Source of the DNA: Cycas panzhihuaensis
Taxonomy: Eukaryota; Cycadophyta
NCBI GenBank assembly: GCA_023213395.1
Contig: CM041465.1
Coordinates: forward strand, 86,993,741-87,057,740
Reading direction: 5' to 3'
Length of the DNA: 64,000 bases
The notes under the pieces are model-generated. The model saw only the letters and a list, made by a program, of their open reading frames with translations, was not told where the DNA came from and did not search any database. The translations under genes and the position numbers were made by a program. Positions 14,405 to 27,824 of the stretch are shown here, one piece after another. The first letter of the stretch is position 1. Each line of letters opens with the position of its first letter.

Positions 14405-15274
14405 TGTTGGAATATATGATTATTGTTTTATATATAATGTTTAATGTAAGGTTATGGTTTTCCATAGTACCATATTAAAAAATATTAATAAATGTGATAT
14501 ACATAAATATTCATAGATACATCCTATTGGATGATAAAAATACTTAAAGATATTATAGGATATTCATAAAGTGACATAATATATAAATATATATACACAC
14601 CACTTAAGAACTTGAGAAATATTGAGAAAGGATGAAACTTGGAGATGTAATTATTTGAAGATCATAATAAATTAGAGCTACCACTCTTGTAGTTTTTTTC
14701 ATTTTTGGTTCTCACATATAAATCTATTATCTCTTGTGGTATATGCTTGTTGATATAATATTACTTGATATGTTGATCTTTACATTGCATAAATTGTATA
14801 TATAATCCCTATGATATAATTAATTTATTATATTTGATTGATAGGCTTTTGCTATGCATGATGAGTACATTCTAGCAAGTTATCAAAGAATTAAAAATTC
14901 TAATAATAATAATAATATATTAAATATGCTTAATTTATTTGGGGGATCTTACTATTAATTTCTGAAAGAGGTTAATTTATCAAGGTTATTTGTATAGATT
15001 AATTAAGTGACCTTATTGTATATTATTAGCATTAGTATCTTAGTGAAATATACTTTATATGTATTTGGTTGTAATTTTAGGTTCATATCATTAGGCAAGA
15101 AAATCCTAATCTTAATACTTACCCTCAATAATAAAAGGCAAAATCTTAAGGAGGGAGTCATTATTTATTCTCACCTATAAGTTTTACTCTCATATCTTAT
15201 TTCATCTCTTTTTCATTCTCCATTATTATTGTGTATATATGAGTGATTTATTCCCTAGATCTATCCTTTCTTCA
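14405..15274 (+). repeat. CopA LTR, copy II (870 bp)
   Basis: It begins TGTTGGAATATATG and ends TTTCTTCA. It is preceded by the same 3'-type flank (14141-14404) and followed by primer site TAGTATTAGAGC at 15277-15288. Confidence 0.75.
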
Positions 15275-15276
15275 TG

Positions 15277-15288
15277 TAGTATTAGAGC
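15277..15288 (+). other. CopA primer-binding site, copy II
   Basis: TAGTATTAGAGC carries two changes from TGGTATCAGAGC. It follows the LTR at the same spacing as in copy I. Confidence 0.65.
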
Positions 15289-17404
15289 TAGGAGGGGATC
15301 TATTCACTTTATTCCACTTGTATGAAGTCATTTTACCTCTCCTTCATCTTCAATGTAAAATATTAAAAGTACACTCATTATTTTTTTTAATTTGAGAGTT
15401 TTTTTATTATGTAAAGCTTGTCTTTCATTTACAATATATTTTAATATCCTCTATTTATTTGCAAGTGTATTGAGGATAAAAGTTGTTAGCCAGAAGAAGG
15501 TTTCCTAGCTTTAGGCTCCTGGAAAAAAATTAATTTTTTTATCAATCTTTATAGCTAATTTTAAATTTTATTAAGGGAGATTCTATTGATTCTTCATTAT
15601 AAATCAATTTTTAATTATAAAATACATATTGTAAAATTATATGGAAAATTTTCAACTATTTATAGGTGGCAAAAATAAACCTAAACTATTTAGAAAAGTG
15701 TTGTTTAGCCCTACGAGAGGTAAAAATTAAAAGTTATCCATTTTGGCTAAACATTTGTAAGGAAGGACATCTAAATAAGATAAATATTTTTGTCTTCTGC
15801 ATCATCTCCAAATTCTACCTCGATTGGCCTAAAAAAGTAGAAGTTTAGTCAACCCTAATCTGAATTTTTTTTTTGAGAAATTTTCTCAAACTTTTTAATG
15901 CATATTAAGATTTCTTGGGGGCTTTAGTAGATTTAGCTTCAATAAATCCAACAAATTAAATTTTATTAGATTTGATGCACTAGAGAGAAAGATTTCTTAA
16001 AATTTCAAATTTCTACCAAGGAAAGTCTCATAGGAGTTTCAATAAGTTTCAGGTTGTTTCTGTTCACTTTCAGAAGTTTTGCCAAAAGACTTCTTGACTC
16101 ACCATAGTGAGATCTATCATTTGAGAGAGTCAAGTTTTAAGTCTAAATGTTTTGGCCATTTTGTATAGTTGCATGGCCATATAGAAATTTCTAATAGAAG
16201 ATTCAAATTCCTCTCGCTTTTCCTAATACTTTTTCTTTTGGTCAAAAATTAAGTTTAAAAGTAAATTTTTAAGTTTTTTGCTTTTTCTCTTTTCTTAACA
16301 AAAACAAAAGAGGAGTTTTTCAAATAATAAAGGCAAAAAAAAAACTCATTGTAATAACAAACACTTAGATCATAACAAATCTAGTGTTTATATTTAGCAT
16401 CTTTACATATTTATTTATGTGTATGTATATTGATAGATAAAAGCATAAAAGTAAGCATCAACATATTAACAATTCATTTTAACAATATAAACGTAGATAT
16501 ATATTCATATTTCCTAAAATGAACCTATTATATTTGATTTATACCATTACTTCTTGACTTGTGTGCATACTCGCCTTGGTTGAAATAGACCATGGTTGGA
16601 AAGTGCAAGACTTTAGGAAGGTGTGAGTTTTATATTGGGTTTGGTCTTCACTAGAATACTGGTGGAGTGATAAGTTAGCCATATCTATGGGTTCCCTTTA
16701 AGGATTATCTTGATAACTAGTTGGGACAACTAAAACCTTAATATAAGATTAAAATCAACCTGGCCTAATATCCATCATAGTCATGGGATACACACATATC
16801 GTTTGACTCTTTAGAGAAAGTATATAGCTAATCACTAACAAATTGGGTAAGGATTAGGAGTATTTGGGCTCTATTGTGACTTAGATTCATCACCAAGTAT
16901 AGATACGAGTATTATGAGTAAAGGACTTAATCGTATACTAGAAGCCTTAGACATCGAAACCTCATATATATTTAGACATAAGTTAGAGGTTAGTGGCATA
17001 ATACATTACCACTCTTTGCTTGCTCTACATTAGGCCTCATTCTTGTATCATTACTTATAGTCATTCTTCATAGTTTTTAAAAAATACTTAATCATTACTT
17101 GCCTTCTCATCATAGTATTCATTTATGTATCGCTTCTACGTTAGGTGTACTAGTCATACGTGTTAGTGGTATATATTTCTATCATCTCTTCTACTTCATC
17201 ATCATCACCATGTCATCTTAATTCAGGTAATATGTCAACTGCATATTAAGAGGTAAAGAAAATTAGGATTTATGGTTTACTAGAGTTAAAAATGTTACAA
17301 AGTATGAAGGCCTTTAGAGAGCCCACTTACAGCCTACACCCATCATTCTTATAATAACTACAACACCTACTTTTAGTGGAAACACTCCAACTGCTCCTAC
17401 AAAT
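15289..17404 (+). other. CopA leader, copy II, no gene
   Basis: AT-rich leader matching 8243-10357. Stops in all frames; the 60-codon frame at 15666-15848 is not conserved in copy I. Confidence 0.6.
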
Positions 17405-17861
17405 ATGAAAACCAAACTATAATGGGAGATAAATGATGAAAATATTTGTGCAGGAATTCTATTATTTACTGATCACTCCTTGCACAACTTGATTAGTGAA
17501 GAGTAACATGATACATCCTAGAAGGTCCTTGAAGTTCTTAAGAAGAACTTTGATACCAAGTTAGATTTAGAATTTGTTCATCTTATTCTAAAAATGAATA
17601 AATTAAAAATATAGAAGGGATTAACTCATAAGATAATAAATCTTCTTCAATCAAAGAAAAGGCAATTGGCAAAGATTTTAAGATCCAATGTATCACTTGG
17701 TCATTCTTGATCCAATCATGTCTACATGTCCCTGATTATAAAAACTTGCTTGGAAGTCTTGAATCTAGTGGAACATTAAAGACACTCAACTTTGAAGCAC
17801 TTGCTGAGAAGTTTATAGAATTTGACAAGACCTTTGATATTAACTTTATAGCCTATGGCTC
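17405..17861 (+). pseudogene. gag: CopA gag, copy II, cut by TatC
   Basis: This repeats the copy I gag (WEINDENICAGILLFTDHSL; VLEVLKKNFDTKLDLEF) with its own stops. It ends at GCCTATGGCTC, where the TatC LTR begins; copy I continues there with GCTTATGACTCTCTTC. The five bases GGCTC (17857-17861) are the candidate left half of a target duplication whose right half has been lost. Confidence 0.6.
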
Positions 17862-20649
17862 TGTTTCCTAGCTACCGGGAATGGACGTGGACATGTCGAC
17901 CCAAGTAAGTGCAGGTACACTTCTATCCCTTGCCTTTGTTATTTCAAGGAAAGGTAAATCAAAACATTTCTTTTGTATTACATAATTGATTGGTTCATTC
18001 GAGTGATCATCTTGCATCTGCTACTTGATAATGCTGCATGATATTATCTTAGACTATGACAATTTAGGGACATAGATCCCATGGCACTCCATAACCCTCC
18101 TACATATGTCCACATCATTCGAAGCACCGATCAACCCTTGTGATTTGGTACACCCTAACCTCTAACATCTTGCCTAGGTATGGTTGGTGTATTTTTATTT
18201 GTTTATCAACTTTTTGGGAGCTTCATGTCTTTGGTACCTCACTTGGCATAGGTTTCTTTGGTCCTGTGACTATCTCTAGCCATCTGGATAGAGTGTCATA
18301 TCCCCTTAGGCCTAAAGTACCTCCCTTTTGAGCTTTCAACCTCTTCTTTCTTTCTTTCTTTCTTCCTTTTTTTTTTTTTTACCTACGCTATTGCCATACT
18401 GTGGTACCACCGCGAACTTCACGGTACTATAAAGTTTACCATGGAGTGATTGCTATACACTATTTTTTAAAATTTGTCATGGTAAATTTTACATTTATTA
18501 TGAATTTTCCATGTGGAAGAGGTGTATTCCTGGCCCCAACTGAACCTTAGTTACTCAATTGAGCTAAGGTTGGGTACAAAACCCCAAAAATAACATTATT
18601 TTCTCTCTTCTTACTCTCTTCCACTCTCTCTCTAACCTCCTTTTCTCACTCTCACAAGACACCTCCTATAGAAGCGCCATGTAACACTTGGCATACCAGC
18701 TCTCTAGCCTGAGGTTAGCCCTCTACAACTCTAGATTAGTAGCAACAAGCCTAAAACAAAGCTACCTCAAGGAAAGATACACCCCAAGCTTGCCTCCAAG
18801 AATAACTATCACACTTGTCTTCAAATCTTGCAACCTCCATAGGGTTTCATGTATAAACCTTACATGGCTACCCTTCTTCCCTATTCTCTCAAGTAGATCT
18901 GCTCCCAGTCTATCCATAGTAGGTATTCCTTCCCCTTTATTTCACTTTGCTCCCTTTAGATTATTGAAAAGTGGTTTGAATACCCTGCAACACCCCTATC
19001 TCTTAGTTTTCCTATTACACATAGGAGGTAAATCCTTCTCTTTTCTTATCTATCCATCATTCCTTCCAGCTCTTCCCTGGCTTCTCCAAGGAGGTAGTGA
19101 GGAAGAGGTCTAAAAAAGATGACTGAAAGGAGATAAAGCAAGTTCCATAACCCTACTAGCCTTCTCCTCAAGCGTACTCTCCTTCTCCCCTTTCCTCTTT
19201 CTCCTTTGTGCTTCCCTTGGGTTACTAAAGAGCTTTCAGAAGATAGGTCACCGCTGGTAGCAGCATACGTAACCTATTGCTGTGCTGGCTCCTAGATTTT
19301 TGGGCTTTACATGGATAGAAATTGTAGCCCCTAGTCAAACCCTGCCTATCTTTGGGTGTTAGATTAGTTAGAGGTTACAAAAGTTACACATCGCAACTTT
19401 TGCAACATTAGGGGTATTTATAACTTTGTTGCAACCTGTCACCCATACGTTGAGCCTTTATTGCACCGTCTTTGCCTACTGTATTTGTGCTTAGGTAGCA
19501 TGGAGGTTTGTGATCTTAGAGGATTAGCAATTCTAAGGCTAACCACCCGTTTTTTCCCTTCTTATCTTTTCTTGCATAAAGAGAAGCTAAAGGTTATTTT
19601 TTAAATGCAAAAGTCTCTTTTGGTTAGGGAAACTTGCTTTGTTTTATTTTATATATTTCATATACACATACATTTTGTACCTTAGTAATCTCATGGGAAA
19701 GGGAAACATCACTTGATTGCAGGTATCCTCTTTGTTGCATGTGGAGAAGGAATGAAGCACATCAACCTAGGTTAGTTCTTGGCCTTCTCTCTGATATTAC
19801 CTTTAAGTCTTTTGCATAGTTCTTTTCTTCTTTCCCTTCTGCCTTTTTTCTTTCAAACTTGGGGAAGATAAGGAAGTCCCCCAGCATCACCACATCATGT
19901 AGCCTGCATCCAGGAATAGTAAGAGGAAGGTGAACGCGATAGAGGGAAAGTGCTCCTCCAACTGCACAGCTTTCCAAGTAAACTACTTATTCTATTTTTA
20001 CCACTTACTCTATTACTTAAGTTTGTTTATCTACATGCATAGCATATAAAAGGAAAATATGAAAAGAGAACTTATATATATCACTTGCACATACTTATTT
20101 TGCTCACCCATTCAGGAAAGTGCATTAAGTAGAAGCCATCTTCATTTGTATTATTGTTTGTTGCACATGCTTCTACCTAGGCTTGTATCCCTTACATACA
20201 CCTTATAACCTCACAGCTAGTTCCTTACTTTCTTGCATTTGAAAGCAAAGGAGAGTGAGGACATTGTACTAGTGAGTAAATGAGTGTGCTTTCATTCGTG
20301 TTATCCTTTCTTTTCTTTTTGAAGGAGCCCCCTTTATCCTATGCAAGGAGCCATCCCCTCCCTTAACTTTACCTCCCTCCTTCGACCATCCAAGGGTGAG
20401 AGGGCCTATCCCTTGAGGTTATTCAGGAAACTGAGGATACCCCTCATTTCTTCCACCATCCAAAATAAAGTTGAGTTGCCCATAAGGGAGTTGTGGGCCA
20501 TTTGCAGGTCTCGAACCTACATTCCAATGTGCAGATGCCCTTTGCAGGTGATCTCCTTCACTTGCCAAGTTGATCTTTATTTTTGAGACTCTTCATTGAT
20601 TAATTGAACCTTAAACAAGTGTGGTTACTACCCTATAAGTGTGATTCCA
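17862..20649 (+). repeat. TatC 5' LTR (about 2.8 kb)
   Basis: It starts TGTTTCCTAGCTACC and ends GTGATTCCA. It is homologous in reverse orientation to the TatA, TatB and TatD LTRs. It contains the GGTACC motif (18395-18450) and a T tract near 18369-18380. Small open frames (18688-19113 and others) are not conserved and are not called. Confidence 0.8.
18395..18450. promoter_or_regulatory. GGTACC motif in TatC LTR
   Basis: GTGGTACCACCGCGAACTTC is followed by ACGGTACTATAAAGTTTACC. It is the plus-strand counterpart of the motif in the minus-strand Tat LTRs. Confidence 0.45.
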
Positions 20650-20650
20650 C

Positions 20651-20668
20651 TGGTGACCATGCTAGGGA
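20651..20668 (+). other. TatC primer-binding site
   Basis: TGGTGACCATGCTAGGGA lies one base after the LTR end, followed by the family leader CCAGTAAGGGATCAATCC. It has two or three changes from the TatA/TatD site. Confidence 0.75.
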
Positions 20669-20789
20669 CACGCCAGTAAGGGATCAATCCTTTCTTATTG
20701 GTACTACTTCCTTTTGGTAGTTCTCTTTAGTTTGTTGGGTAGCCCCCAACACTCCAACCACTTTATTTCTTCCTCTTTCTTCCAACCTA

Positions 20790-23190
20790 TAGGCGGAACT
20801 TGTATGCGGTGATTCTCATGTCACTTACGAGGTCTACCTCCATTGTTGGAAGACTCTTCATATCATTCTCTCCCTTCGTTGGAACCCAATTTGACTATGG
20901 AGGGATTCCTTCAGATTGGGCATATCATACTTATGTTTTTTAATCACATGAGCCTTTCACTTCTTTTTAAGGGCTTGCCCAAGAGGGTGAGGACCCTACC
21001 TTTTATCTGAGTGATTAAAAACACCCACAAGTCCACCATCTCTCTACTCATAAAATAGAGGCTTCATCCCCTCTACAGTTTCATCACCATGGTAGTGACT
21101 CTCATGAAGATCGTCCCACATGGTCCGCTTCATATGAGGTTCTTTCTACCTCTTATGATCAAGCAGATACCCCTACTGCCGATGTGGTTGAAGTCCTTAG
21201 CTAATGCTTCCAAGCCACTCGTCTCCAATCACATCCTAAGTGATTTGAGAACATCTTGTGAAGTGTTGTACTTCCTTCTTCCACATACCCCTTGCCTTGC
21301 TCATCTCGTTTGACTCCCCTGTCTACGATGAGTTTGTCTCTCGCTTCATCTTCTTCTCCTCATGGTTTATGTTTCTTGGGGACCATCTAAGGCATGTCCT
21401 CTTCCCAACTTAGGTTGAGCATATCCCCTTCTAGTCAAACAACTACTACTCCACCAACAATAGTATATCCACCACCTATTAGATCTAGGGGACCCGTATG
21501 CACCTCTACTTCTAGCCATGTGGGGCCCGTCTCATACACTCCCAAGTCCAACCTAGGAATCCATCCCTTTATGTTCCCCCAGGTTATATCTCTCAACCAT
21601 AGGGGCATGGCAAGGGAAACTCCCTCCCAACTTATGGGATGGACCCTTTGCACCTGTATGGGGTCGCACCACCTACAAGCGGCCTATATAAATAAAACCC
21701 AATCCTGCACCCCTCCTTTCCATCCTCATATATTACACCTCATAGTGTGCCTTCATAAGGAGGGTATGCCCCCTCTTAAGGCATTATCCCTCAAGCTCCT
21801 TATTAATAAGGGAAATTTTTACAAGGATGGATAGGTCCCTTATACCCATCCGCTCCTATGCAAGTACCCTCAAATGTGGCATTGGCTCCTTCCCACTAAA
21901 CAAGAGGGGGTCCATATCCCCTTTCGAACCAAATCTCTCAAGGAGGATTTGGGCAACCTTGTCCACCTTCTCTTCTGGCTTCCATTGATCCTACAGTCCA
22001 ATTAAGGGCACGTCCCTTTATGGACTATAGATCAATACCTCTCTCCATCGAGGTGCTAAAAACCAACTTATTGTCTCACCCTCCCAAGGTTCCCAAATTC
22101 GATGGGACCTCATCATAAGACCCAATGAAACATATCTATATCTTTTCTATGGCATGCATCAATTATTGGGCTTATGATTATATCCTTATGAAACTCTTCC
22201 CATGATCCCTCTAAGGTGATGCCCTTAAGTGGTTATATCGCCTGCCAGTACATTCTATCTTTTCATTCCAACAACTCGTGGATGAATTTGTCCACTATTT
22301 TGACGTAGCCTGTCCTTTCGAGAGTGGAATGAAAGCCCTCTTATCTCTCAAACAAGGTCACGATGAGATGAATTGTGACTTTATGAGATGATTCCATGAC
22401 CTTCTTCACTCCTTCAAGGCAACCTTGCCTGAGGAGCTGAAGAGGGACCTTTTTGTCAATGCCCTTCGTCTAGAAGTCCACATTGAAGTCCTCAAAATGG
22501 GGGCGACTATGTGCAACTCTGTTATAGCCAAGTGCTTGGTGCTCGAGGCCATTGAGATCTAGGAAGGTCTTAAGAAGACTCTGAAGCCCTCACAACATCG
22601 TGAGGCACCTCCTCCACCATGTGAGATTAAAGTCCAACAACCTTCTAGGTCTTCTTCTTCTCATTCGACAGAAAAGACCTTAGACCCTTTGACCTCTGTT
22701 ATACATTCCTTCGAACATACCATTAAGGAGCTAAAACTCTAAGATCCTTCATCCCATACCTTACATAAACCAGTCTACCAGAGTTCTTAGGCTACACTTC
22801 CCAAGGGTGGTAATGCAAATTCTTCTCAAATAAGGAAATCTGATTCCTCCCAAGAGAAGAGGTGGTGCTCCATCTATGGGGAGTGTTTTCATGAAGATTT
22901 GCAGTGTAGGGCCCAACATCCTAAAACTGTCTCTCAACATGATTCTTCTTATAAACAGGTGTCTAGGCCCAACCTAGACTAACCCATCCATAGAGATCCC
23001 TTTCCCAAGCATGAGGACTGTGATCACAATGTGTAATAAAAGGGAAACTAGAATAGGGGGAGATCCCCAAACCCTCGCCCTTCACAAGCTAAAGGGAAGG
23101 GTACAAGGAACTCATCCTCTTCTTCTGACCCCCCTGACCATCATACTCCTTCACCCTCTTGATCCTAGAGTAAGGGAAAGAGAGTCATCT
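20790..23190 (+). pseudogene. gag: TatC gag, full length but broken
   Basis: This is a Tat-type Gag read through several frames. The N-terminal block near 20850 (LHCWKTLHIILSLRWNPI) aligns with TatB. A Pro/Ser-rich middle ends at VPPGYISQP. The capsid (Retrotrans_gag type) region at about 22010-22560 reads RARPFMDYRSIPLSIEVLKT, then DALKWLYRLPVHSIFSF, VDEFVHYFDVACPFESGMK and DLLHSFKATLPEELKRDLF. A C-terminal Cys/His block, KRWCSIYGECFHEDLQCRAQ near 22855-22915, is a knuckle-like motif matched by CSIHEECFHDDSQC in TatD. At least ten stops or frame changes are present. It lies directly upstream of the protease. Confidence 0.75.
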
Positions 23191-23192
23191 TA

Positions 23193-24545
23193 ATGCTTGA
23201 GACAACACCACTATACGCTTTAATGATGTCCCAAGCAGCCAAAGAAGCAATAAACGCTTCTTCCTCCATCACCCATCTTGATCCTCCTTTGGATACTCCT
23301 CCTTTGGAGATCCCTCCTCTTCCTAAAACTATTCCCATGCACCCCAGTCGTTATGACTTCCAAAGGGCACTTACACAACCTACTATGAAGGGGAAGCCCT
23401 TTTCTATCATTGACAAACTCCACACCATGGCCACAGGAATGTTCATAATGGTTGTTCTAAAGAGCTATCCTGAGCAACAAACCATTCTTTTAGAGGCTTT
23501 AGGCTTAGGTGATGTGTCCATTCATGCTTTGGGTATTACCCCAAGCCATGAACCCATCATCTCCTTCGATCCCAAAGATCTCCCTCCATTTGATGAAAGG
23601 CAACATCATTGGCACCGCCCTTTCACCATAACCATTGATACTCCTAACTACACTCTTCGAAGAACCATTATCGACAATGATTCTTCTGTTTATACCATGC
23701 CCCTGTGCATTATATAAGAGCTTGGCATATCTGCCCTAGAACCTATTCGATGGCGGTGTCAAGGCTATGATGGTAGTGAGAAGACACCCTTGGGATCAGT
23801 GTCTATTCCCTTAACTCTTGAAGATAAGACTGTCCTCCCTGGTATTATAGTTCTCGACATCGACGTCAACTATAACCTTTTGTTGGAACGCCCATGGCTT
23901 GACCAAATGGGAGTTATGTGCTTGTCCCGATGGGGGCAACTCAAATTCATCCATGAGAGGTGAATGAAGGTTATCTCTCAGGAGCCTCCTCCCACCAAAT
24001 AACCTTGCCAACCCCGTCAAGTAGCTTGCGACAAGTTGAAGGGCGATAAGGACCTATTTGCCCAAGCATCTACTTACTCCATTGATATTCCTCGGTCATC
24101 CAGTTTAGAAGAAGGCCTTACCCCCTCTTCCTCAAACCTCATTCACTTTTCTCCTATTGGTGTAGGGAGTTATGGGTACCTCCCCACTTTTAATGATGAT
24201 GAGTCTGGCGACAAGGACGAGGATCTTCCCCATCCCATCTCCCTCCTAAGCACTAATAGGGGGAGATCTCTTCATTCTAGGTCTCCACCTAAGACTTCTT
24301 CCTTTGAGGAAACCCATTTCCCTCTTGGGTCATATGTTCTTATGCTTATCTACTATGTGACTCCCTCTACCATCTTTTCTTTTACCTCTTTGCTTCTTTC
24401 TAGTGATAAGGTGGAGCCACCTCCTGACACTAGTCATAAGGAACCTCTTTCTGACTCTTCCAGAGAGTTCCTTGAGTGCATTAGGTGGTGGATCGATCAT
24501 TCTGATCTTACCGCCCCTTCGACCTCTCACCCCTTATCTTATTGA
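23193..24545 (+). pseudogene. pol: TatC protease and Pro/Ser linker (start of pol)
   Basis: This is an aspartic (retropepsin) protease that would cut Gag-Pol. The frame 23193-23717 ends with RTIIDNDSSVYTMPLCII; TatD has RTIVDNGSLVNVM at the same place, so IDNDSS is the active-site D-x-G-S region with its Gly changed to Asp. After a stop the domain continues: ELGISALEPIRWRCQGYDGS, then VLDIDVNYNLLLERPWLDQM, the usual hydrophobic strand and LLG-RPWL end of the fold. A Ser/Pro/acidic linker without a recognised domain follows (24036-24545). The Gly-to-Asp change and the stop both argue for an inactive enzyme. Confidence 0.75.
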
Positions 24546-24819
24546 AGTAAGGTTATCCATGGGATGGAGTACTTTGAGGATGACGAGGCTTTGCTTGAGC
24601 ATCTAGTAGGCTCCATGCCCAATCTTCCTTCTAGTCATAATAGACTTGGCCACCAGAAGATATTAGCTGTCGGGTCACCTCTTACTGACCTGAACCCATC
24701 TCTTCCTTCGTACCCTTCTATTGACTGATCCCCCTTCATTTCGAAGAAGGGAATGCCATGTGTATGGGGGCAACTAAGGATATAGTCGTTGCCTTGAGTA
24801 AAGTCATAAAGGTTGGAGC

Positions 24820-26210
24820 AAAATGCTTTGCTGATGAAATGAAGAAATACACCCTTCTATTTTGAGAATTTGGAGATGTTTTCACATGGGACTATTCCGA
24901 TATGAAGGTAATATACCCTTCTATCATTTCTCACAATCTCACCACCATCCTAGGTGCTTACCCTGTGCATTAGAAATAGAACCCTCTTCACCCAAAGCTC
25001 TCAGCTACTGTGAAGATGGAAGTGAAAAAATTCCTAAACACATGGTTAATCACTTCTGTCGATTACCCTAAGTGGGTGTCCAACATCATAACCATTACCA
25101 AAAAGAATGGGACGATTAGGATATATGTTGATTTTTATGATATCAACAATGCATGTACTAAGGACAACTTCCCACTCCCCTTCATCGATCAAATTATTTA
25201 CTGAACCACCAGTTTCGAAGTCATGTCCTTAATATACAACTTCTTGGGTTATAACCAAATCTAAATTTCTCCTGAAGACTTCCACAAGATAGCCTTCACT
25301 ACCTCTTGGGGCACCTTTTCATATAAGGCTATGCCCTTTGGGCTAAAGAATGCATGTGCCACTTACCAAAAGGTGATGTAATTCATCTTTTATGACCTTA
25401 TCGATAAAACCTTAGAAGTCTTCATGGACAACATGATGGGTCTCTTACGCAGTAGGGCCCACCATCCTACTAATTTGTAAGCCATCTTCACGCGATGTCA
25501 CAAATACCATATAAACCTAAACCCTCTCAAATATGTGTTTGTCGTAACTGTTGGAAAACTCCTCGGGTTCCTTATCTCAAAATAAGGGATCTGAATCGAC
25601 CCTGACAAAGTCAAGGCCATCCTTGACATGTTGCCTCCTAAAACCCAATGATAGATCAAATCATTCTTAGGTAGGCTTGGATTTCTTAGGCATTTCCTAA
25701 CGAATTTTGCCATAAACGCTAAACCCCTTACTAATATGTTAAATAAAGGGGCTCTGTTTGTTTGGTCTTCAAATGCCCAACAAGCCTTTGAAGGGCTCAA
25801 GGAGGCCCTCACTTCTGCGCCAACATTGGCGCCCCCTCTCTTTAATAGACCATTCATTTTCTACACTTTGGCTACCAATAAGTCCTTAGGTGCTATGTTA
25901 GTGCAAGAGGATGATTCAAGAACTGAAAGGGCCATCTATTTCATCAGTCATACTCTCGTGGCTACTAAACTTAATTACTTACCTACTGAGAAGGAATGCC
26001 TCTGCTTGGTGCACGCTACTAAGACGTTTAGTCACTACTTGCTTAGGAACACTACTTGGGTGATCGTCCAATCTGATCCCCTAAGATACTTGTTAACCCA
26101 ATCTGACCTAACAGGTAGGAGTGGCAAGTGGGCTATCCTGTTTCAGGAGTTTGATCTCTGAATCGTCAATAGGAAATTGAGGAAAGGGATGGTGGTGGCC
26201 AAGCAACTCG
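24820..26210 (+). pseudogene. pol: TatC reverse transcriptase and RNase H
   Basis: RT motifs in order: VKKFLNTWLITSVDYPKWVS (family I...Y..W.SN), KKNGTIRIYVDFYDINNA (family KK.G..R.C.DYR.LN), FHKIAFTTSWGTFSYKAMPF, GLKNACATYQK, and VFMDNM in place of the catalytic Y-V-D-D box. Then come RNase H blocks LNKGALFVWSSNAQQAFEGL, FYTLATNKSLGAMLVQED (D-x-S replaced by ATNKS), AIYFISHTL and YLPTEKECLCLVHATKTF. Stops replace expected Gln and Trp codons in several places. The second Asp of the catalytic box is Asn, so RT would be dead even without the stops. The domain order before integrase identifies Ty3/gypsy. TatD lacks this whole region. Confidence 0.8.
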
Positions 26211-26289
26211 CCAACACACCTATCCTAAATCCTTATGATACCCTTATCGACGATTCCTTGCCTGATCAGCCCATTTTGTCCATTTAGGA

Positions 26290-27560
26290 TTCTCCTCCTC
26301 ATCTACTTACCGATAATGAGTGGTATGGAGACATTGTGTAATACCTCGCCAAGCAGCAGTATTGTCCTGAAGCTAATGATAAGGTTAGGTCACGTATTCA
26401 GGCTACTGCTAGGCAGTACTTTCTCAAGGGATAAGTATTGTACAAGAGATCTTTCAATGGGATCCTTCTTCACTATGTCAACCCCAATGAAGTGGACCAA
26501 ATACTCCATGAATGCCACAACGACATTTGCAGAGGTCATTTTGGGGGCTAATCCATGGCCTAAAGGATCCTTCGTATGGGGTATTACTGGTCGTCCCTTT
26601 TCAAGGATACTCATGCCTATGCCCTACGGTGTTATCGGTGTTAAGAGCATGCCAATATCACCCACTTACCTTCCAAGGCATTATATCCTATCATCTCTCC
26701 ATGGCCTTTCTCACAGTGGGGACTAGACCTCATCAGGGCCATAACCCCCCCTTCCTCTTCGCAAGACAAGTTCATCTTAGCCATGACAGAGTACTTCACT
26801 AAATGAGCCGAAGCAGTCTCTTTGTCTTCTACTTCTGGTAAGACAATAGCCACCTTCATCTACCAACATATCATCTATTGTTTTAGAGTCCCTGACATCC
26901 TAATTACAGACAACATAACTCCTTTTTGCAATAAGGAGATGGATGAACTTTATGAAAAATTTAAGATTTCTTACAAAACCTCCTCCTCTTATTACCCTCA
27001 AGCTAACAACCAAGTTGAATCATTTAATAAAACTTTCATAAACATTTTAAAGCAAATTGTCACCCAATTCTAAAGGGATTGGCATCTCCAACTCCCTTCC
27101 ACCTTATGGGCATATCACACATCTATTCGTATAGCTATAGGGATGACCCCATTCTCCCTTGTATATGGAATGGAGGTGGTTCTGCCATTGGAAGTGGAGA
27201 TCTATTCTTTGTGAGTCTCCCTTTAGGGTCTCGTCGATGAGGAGTCTCTCCATCAGGCTCGCTTCTTAGACCTCGAGGCTTTGGATGAGAGGCGCTTGGT
27301 TATGTACTAGGTAAACCTCGCTTCTAAGGCTAAGGCACGAAGGACTTATGAAAAGCACCTTTGCCCCTGCCCTTTGCACCCTAGGGACCATGTCCTGAAG
27401 CTAAATATCTCCATGATCGCTTGTCTATATTTGGACCTAAATGGGTTGGCGCCTTTATCATTCTTGACAACCTCGATAATGGCACCTATAGGATTCCAAC
27501 CCTAGAGGGTTTGGAATTTGAGAAAGCATAGATTAAGCACATCTTTTTCTCCTTTTGGCA
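26290..27560 (+). pseudogene. pol: TatC integrase
   Basis: Zn-binding N-terminus: ILHECHNDICRGHFGG, then YYWSSLFKDTHAYALRCYRC, the H-H-C-C pattern. Catalytic core: QWGLDLI (first Asp 26726-26728), ILITDNITPF (second Asp 26909-26911) and NNQVESFNKT (Glu 66 of the frame that opens at 26822). The last two residues are separated by exactly 35, giving D,D-35-E. A C-terminal stretch WAYHTSIRIAIGMTPFSLVY (TPF-x-LVYG) is typical of gypsy integrases; a G-P-F/Y type or chromodomain end is not recognised. About ten stops occur. The core residues survive although the frame does not. Confidence 0.85.
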
Positions 27561-27782
27561 CTCTGAAATGAGCCTAAAGTCCCACCCTAAGTGCATCCTC
27601 ATCCTCCCAAACCACAGGTGGAATGACGGTTTAGGGTGGCTTTCCTATTCCCCTATTTTCTTTTTGTGACACCTTGTATTTCCCTCCCAAGGGAAAGCCT
27701 TTTCTCCTTGTTAGGTGTGTTAGTTCCCGTAACTTCTAAGTTTGAAAATGCACTCCAACTAGGACTTTAAGCTTGAGTATCT

Positions 27783-27824
<42 letters not shown>

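Noticed and set aside
18688-19113. 141-codon plus frame in the TatC LTR
   Set aside because: Not conserved in other Tat LTRs; LTR regulatory sequence.
25498-25857. Minus-strand 119-codon frame over TatC RT
   Set aside because: It is the complement of conserved RT-RNase H sequence; no similarity of its own.
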